Shown: one piece after another, positions 6,823 to 8,862 of the stretch
Layout: each line of letters opens with the position of its first letter
Position numbering within the stretch: position 1 is the first letter of the stretch
Origin: Bacteroidales bacterium UBA4345
Lineage (GTDB): Bacteria > Bacteroidota > Bacteroidia > Bacteroidales > Paludibacteraceae
DNA: 8,862 bases
Assembly (NCBI GenBank): GCA_002396385.1
Contig: DGTD01000082.1
Span: 1-8,862, forward strand
Direction of reading: 5' to 3'
Notes under the pieces: model-generated
What the model was told of the DNA's origin: nothing
Seen by the model: the letters and a program-made list of their open reading frames with translations, nothing else
Databases searched by the model: none
Translations under genes and position numbers: made by a program

Positions 6823-7554
6823 ATGTGGTTATTTAATTCTTCGATTGGAAAGAAGGTGCTTATGAGTGTTTCGGGCATCTTCCTTGTCCTTTTCTTGATT
6901 TTCCATGCCTGCATGAACTTTGTGGCTGTGTTCAGTCTCAAGGCTTACGATGTTGTGTGTGGCTTCTTGGGTGCCAACTGGTACGCTGTAGTGGGTACTA
7001 TGGTGTTGGCTGGTGGCTTCTTGCTTCACATCTGTGTGGCTTTCTGGTTGACGCTTACCAACCAAAAGGCACGTGGTGACGAATATGCTATTGCCAATCA
7101 TGCTCCAGGTGTGAGCTTTGCTTCAAAAAACATGCTCCCTTTGGGCATAATTGTTTTAGTAGGTCTCTTTTTGCACTTCTACATGTTCTGGTCAAAGATG
7201 ATGTTGGCTGAACTTATCGAGGCCGATAAACAGGCATTCACTATCGCAGGTATTGCTGTTAATGCTGGTGCTGCCGAGGGTGGTAAGTTCCTTTTGTACT
7301 ACTTCTCTCAGCCTGTTGTAGTTGTTGGTTATATCATTTGGTTGGGCGCTATCTGGTGCCACCTTAACCATGGCTTCTGGTCTGCTCTTCAGACTATGGG
7401 CCTTAATAACGATATTTGGATGAAACGCTTGAAGCTTATCGCTACTATTTTCACTTCTGTAGTGGTCGGCGCTTTCGCCTTTGTTGTTCTTTATATGTGC
7501 TTCATTGCTAATATGGGCTTTGATTTCGTTACTGATTATTTACAAGCAAAGTAA
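6823..7554 (+). CDS. frdC: Fumarate reductase / succinate dehydrogenase cytochrome b subunit (type B, diheme)
   Basis: This 243-residue integral membrane protein anchors the complex and passes electrons between menaquinol and the iron-sulfur subunit through two b hemes. Five hydrophobic segments are visible at roughly 13-37, 55-78, 104-126, 162-184 and 204-229, as expected for type-B SdhC/FrdC. Histidines inside or at the ends of helices are H28, H69, H118 and H180 (with H183 in CHLNHGFWSALQ); the first four are the likely axial heme ligands and sit close to the ligand positions of Bacillus subtilis SdhC (about 28, 70, 113, 155). The ATG at 6823 is chosen because MWLFNSSIGKKVLMSVSG matches the family N-terminus and the preceding DNA is A-rich leader. 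frdA follows after 53 nt with no terminator between. In anaerobic Bacteroidales the complex works mainly as a fumarate reductase, hence the frd name; sdhC is an equally usual label. Confidence 0.93.
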   Translation: MWLFNSSIGKKVLMSVSGIFLVLFLIFHACMNFVAVFSLKAYDVVCGFLGANWYAVVGTMVLAGGFLLHICVAFWLTLTNQKARGDEYAIANHAPGVSFASKNMLPLGIIVLVGLFLHFYMFWSKMMLAELIEADKQAFTIAGIAVNAGAAEGGKFLLYYFSQPVVVVGYIIWLGAIWCHLNHGFWSALQTMGLNNDIWMKRLKLIATIFTSVVVGAFAFVVLYMCFIANMGFDFVTDYLQAK

Positions 7555-7607
7555 ATGTGATCTTCAATTCTATTCTAAAGACCGTTAATTAATCTGAAAT
7601 ATATATT

Positions 7608-8862
7608 ATGGCTACTATAGATTCTAAAATACCAGAAGGTCCAGTTGCTGAAAAGTGGACCAATTATAAGGCTCATCAGAAATTAGTAAACCCTAAAAAT
7701 AAGCTTAAACTCGACGTTATTGTGGTTGGTACAGGTTTGGCTGGCGCTTCTGCTGCAGCTTCATTGGGCGAAATGGGTTTCCACGTCCTCAACTTCTGTA
7801 TTCAAGACTCTCCACGTCGTGCGCACTCTATTGCCGCTCAGGGCGGTATTAATGCTGCAAAGAACTATCAAAACGACGGTGACTCTGTTTACCGTTTGTT
7901 CTACGATACTGTAAAGGGTGGTGACTATCGTGCACGTGAGGCTAACGTTTACCGTCTGGCCGAGGTGTCGAACAGCATCATCGACCAGTGTGTAGCTCAG
8001 GGTGTTCCTTTCGCCCGTGAATACGGAGGCCTTCTGGCTAACCGTTCGTTCGGTGGCGCGCAGGTTTCACGTACTTTCTATGCCAAAGGCCAGACTGGCC
8101 AGCAGTTGTTGCTCGGCGCTTATTCTGCATTGAGCCGTCAGGTTCACGAGAAAAGGGTTGAACTTTTCACCCGTTACGAGATGCAGGATGTGGTTATGAT
8201 TAACGGCCGTGCGCGTGGTATCATAGCAAAGAACTTGGTTACCGGTAAGTTGGAACGCTTCTCTGCAAACGCTGTGGTTTTGGCGACTGGCGGTTATGGT
8301 AACACCTATTTCTTGTCAACCAACGCTATGGGCTGTAACTGCTCGGCTGCTATTGCCGCTTACCATAAGGGTGCCTATATGGCGAACCCGGCCTATGTGC
8401 AGATTCACCCTACCTGTATTCCTGTCCACGGCGACAAACAGTCTAAGTTAACTTTGATGTCTGAGTCGCTCCGTAACGATGGACGTATCTGGGTGCCTAA
8501 GAAACTGGAAGACGCAAAGGCTTTGCAGGCTGGTACTCTGAAGGGTTCTGATATCCCTGAAGAAGATCGCGACTATTACTTGGAACGCCGTTATCCTGCA
8601 TTTGGTAACCTGGTTCCACGCGACGTGGCTTCTCGTGCCGCTAAAGAGCGTTGCGACCACGGCTTTGGTGTAAACAACACTGGTTTGGCTGTGTTCCTCG
8701 ACTTCTCTGAGTCTATCAACCGCCTTGGTATCGATGTTGTCCGCCAGCGTTATGGTAACTTGTTCGACATGTACGAGGAAATTACTGACGTTAACCCTGG
8801 TAAATTGGCTAACGAAATCAATGGTGTTAAGTATTACAATCCAATGATGATCTTCCCTGCTA
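7608..8862 (+). CDS. frdA: Fumarate reductase / succinate dehydrogenase flavoprotein subunit, partial (C-terminus beyond window)
   Basis: The reading frame is open from the ATG at 7608 to the window edge: 418 complete codons of a protein expected to be about 640 residues. It is the catalytic, FAD-bearing subunit that interconverts fumarate and succinate. Visible features are the FAD-binding GTGLAG (41-46) after a beta strand (LDVIVV), AHSIAAQGG (72-80) with H73 as the likely covalent flavin ligand, ATGGYG (226-231), the active-site QIHPT (265-269, H267), SESLRNDG (285-292, E286 and R289) and PRDVASRA (337-344), whose R338 corresponds to the catalytic proton-shuttle arginine of E. coli FrdA. 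Codon use is strongly biased to GGT, CGT, AAC and TAC, as in a highly expressed gene and unlike the more mixed helicase gene. The long [11 protein letters not shown]... N-terminus before the FAD domain resembles Bacteroidales homologues. The next gene should be frdB. Confidence 0.95.
   Translation, partial: MATIDSKIPEGPVAEKWTNYKAHQKLVNPKNKLKLDVIVVGTGLAGASAAASLGEMGFHVLNFCIQDSPRRAHSIAAQGGINAAKNYQNDGDSVYRLFYDTVKGGDYRAREANVYRLAEVSNSIIDQCVAQGVPFAREYGGLLANRSFGGAQVSRTFYAKGQTGQQLLLGAYSALSRQVHEKRVELFTRYEMQDVVMINGRARGIIAKNLVTGKLERFSANAVVLATGGYGNTYFLSTNAMGCNCSAAIAAYHKGAYMANPAYVQIHPTCIPVHGDKQSKLTLMSESLRNDGRIWVPKKLEDAKALQAGTLKGSDIPEEDRDYYLERRYPAFGNLVPRDVASRAAKERCDHGFGVNNTGLAVFLDFSESINRLGIDVVRQRYGNLFDMYEEITDVNPGKLANEINGVKYYNPMMIFPA

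Noticed and set aside
7720..7914. 64-residue plus-strand open frame at the frdA 5' end
   Set aside because: It is an alternate-frame shadow of frdA, whose FAD-binding motifs lie in the other frame.

Overview
The window looks like chromosomal DNA of an anaerobic member of the Bacteroidales (Bacteroides/Prevotella/Muribaculum-like; I cannot resolve the genus). Three things point there. The two clearest promoter candidates use the Bacteroidetes pattern (TTTG at -33, TAnnTTTG at -7). None of the four genes has a recognisable Shine-Dalgarno sequence. The closest relatives I recognise for ThiE and the respiratory subunits are Bacteroidales types. All four genes are on the + strand and form two transcription units.

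Unit 1 (about 32-6573): a short promoter region, then thiE (thiamine phosphate synthase), then after only 2 nt a 1932-residue multidomain protein. That protein carries, in order, an Ig-like N-terminal region, a transglutaminase-like Cys/His domain, a DUF4011 domain, a Upf1-like SF1 helicase core split by a long insertion, a Vsr/REase_MTES-type PD-(D/E)xK nuclease-like domain and a C-terminal DUF3320-like region. It is the accessory-looking element of the window and the best candidate for an unusual system, possibly nucleic-acid surveillance or antiphage defence. Its tight coupling to a vitamin B1 biosynthesis gene is odd.

The 249-nt gap (6574-6822) carries a near-ideal Bacteroidetes promoter followed directly by a terminator-like hairpin and then an A-rich leader.

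Unit 2 (6823 to the window end): frdC (diheme cytochrome b, five predicted membrane helices) and frdA (flavoprotein, cut by the window edge after 418 codons), the first two genes of a type-B quinol:fumarate reductase / succinate dehydrogenase operon. The iron-sulfur subunit frdB is expected just beyond the window. In anaerobic Bacteroidales this complex is the terminal step of fumarate respiration and makes succinate. The two units are probably functionally unrelated.
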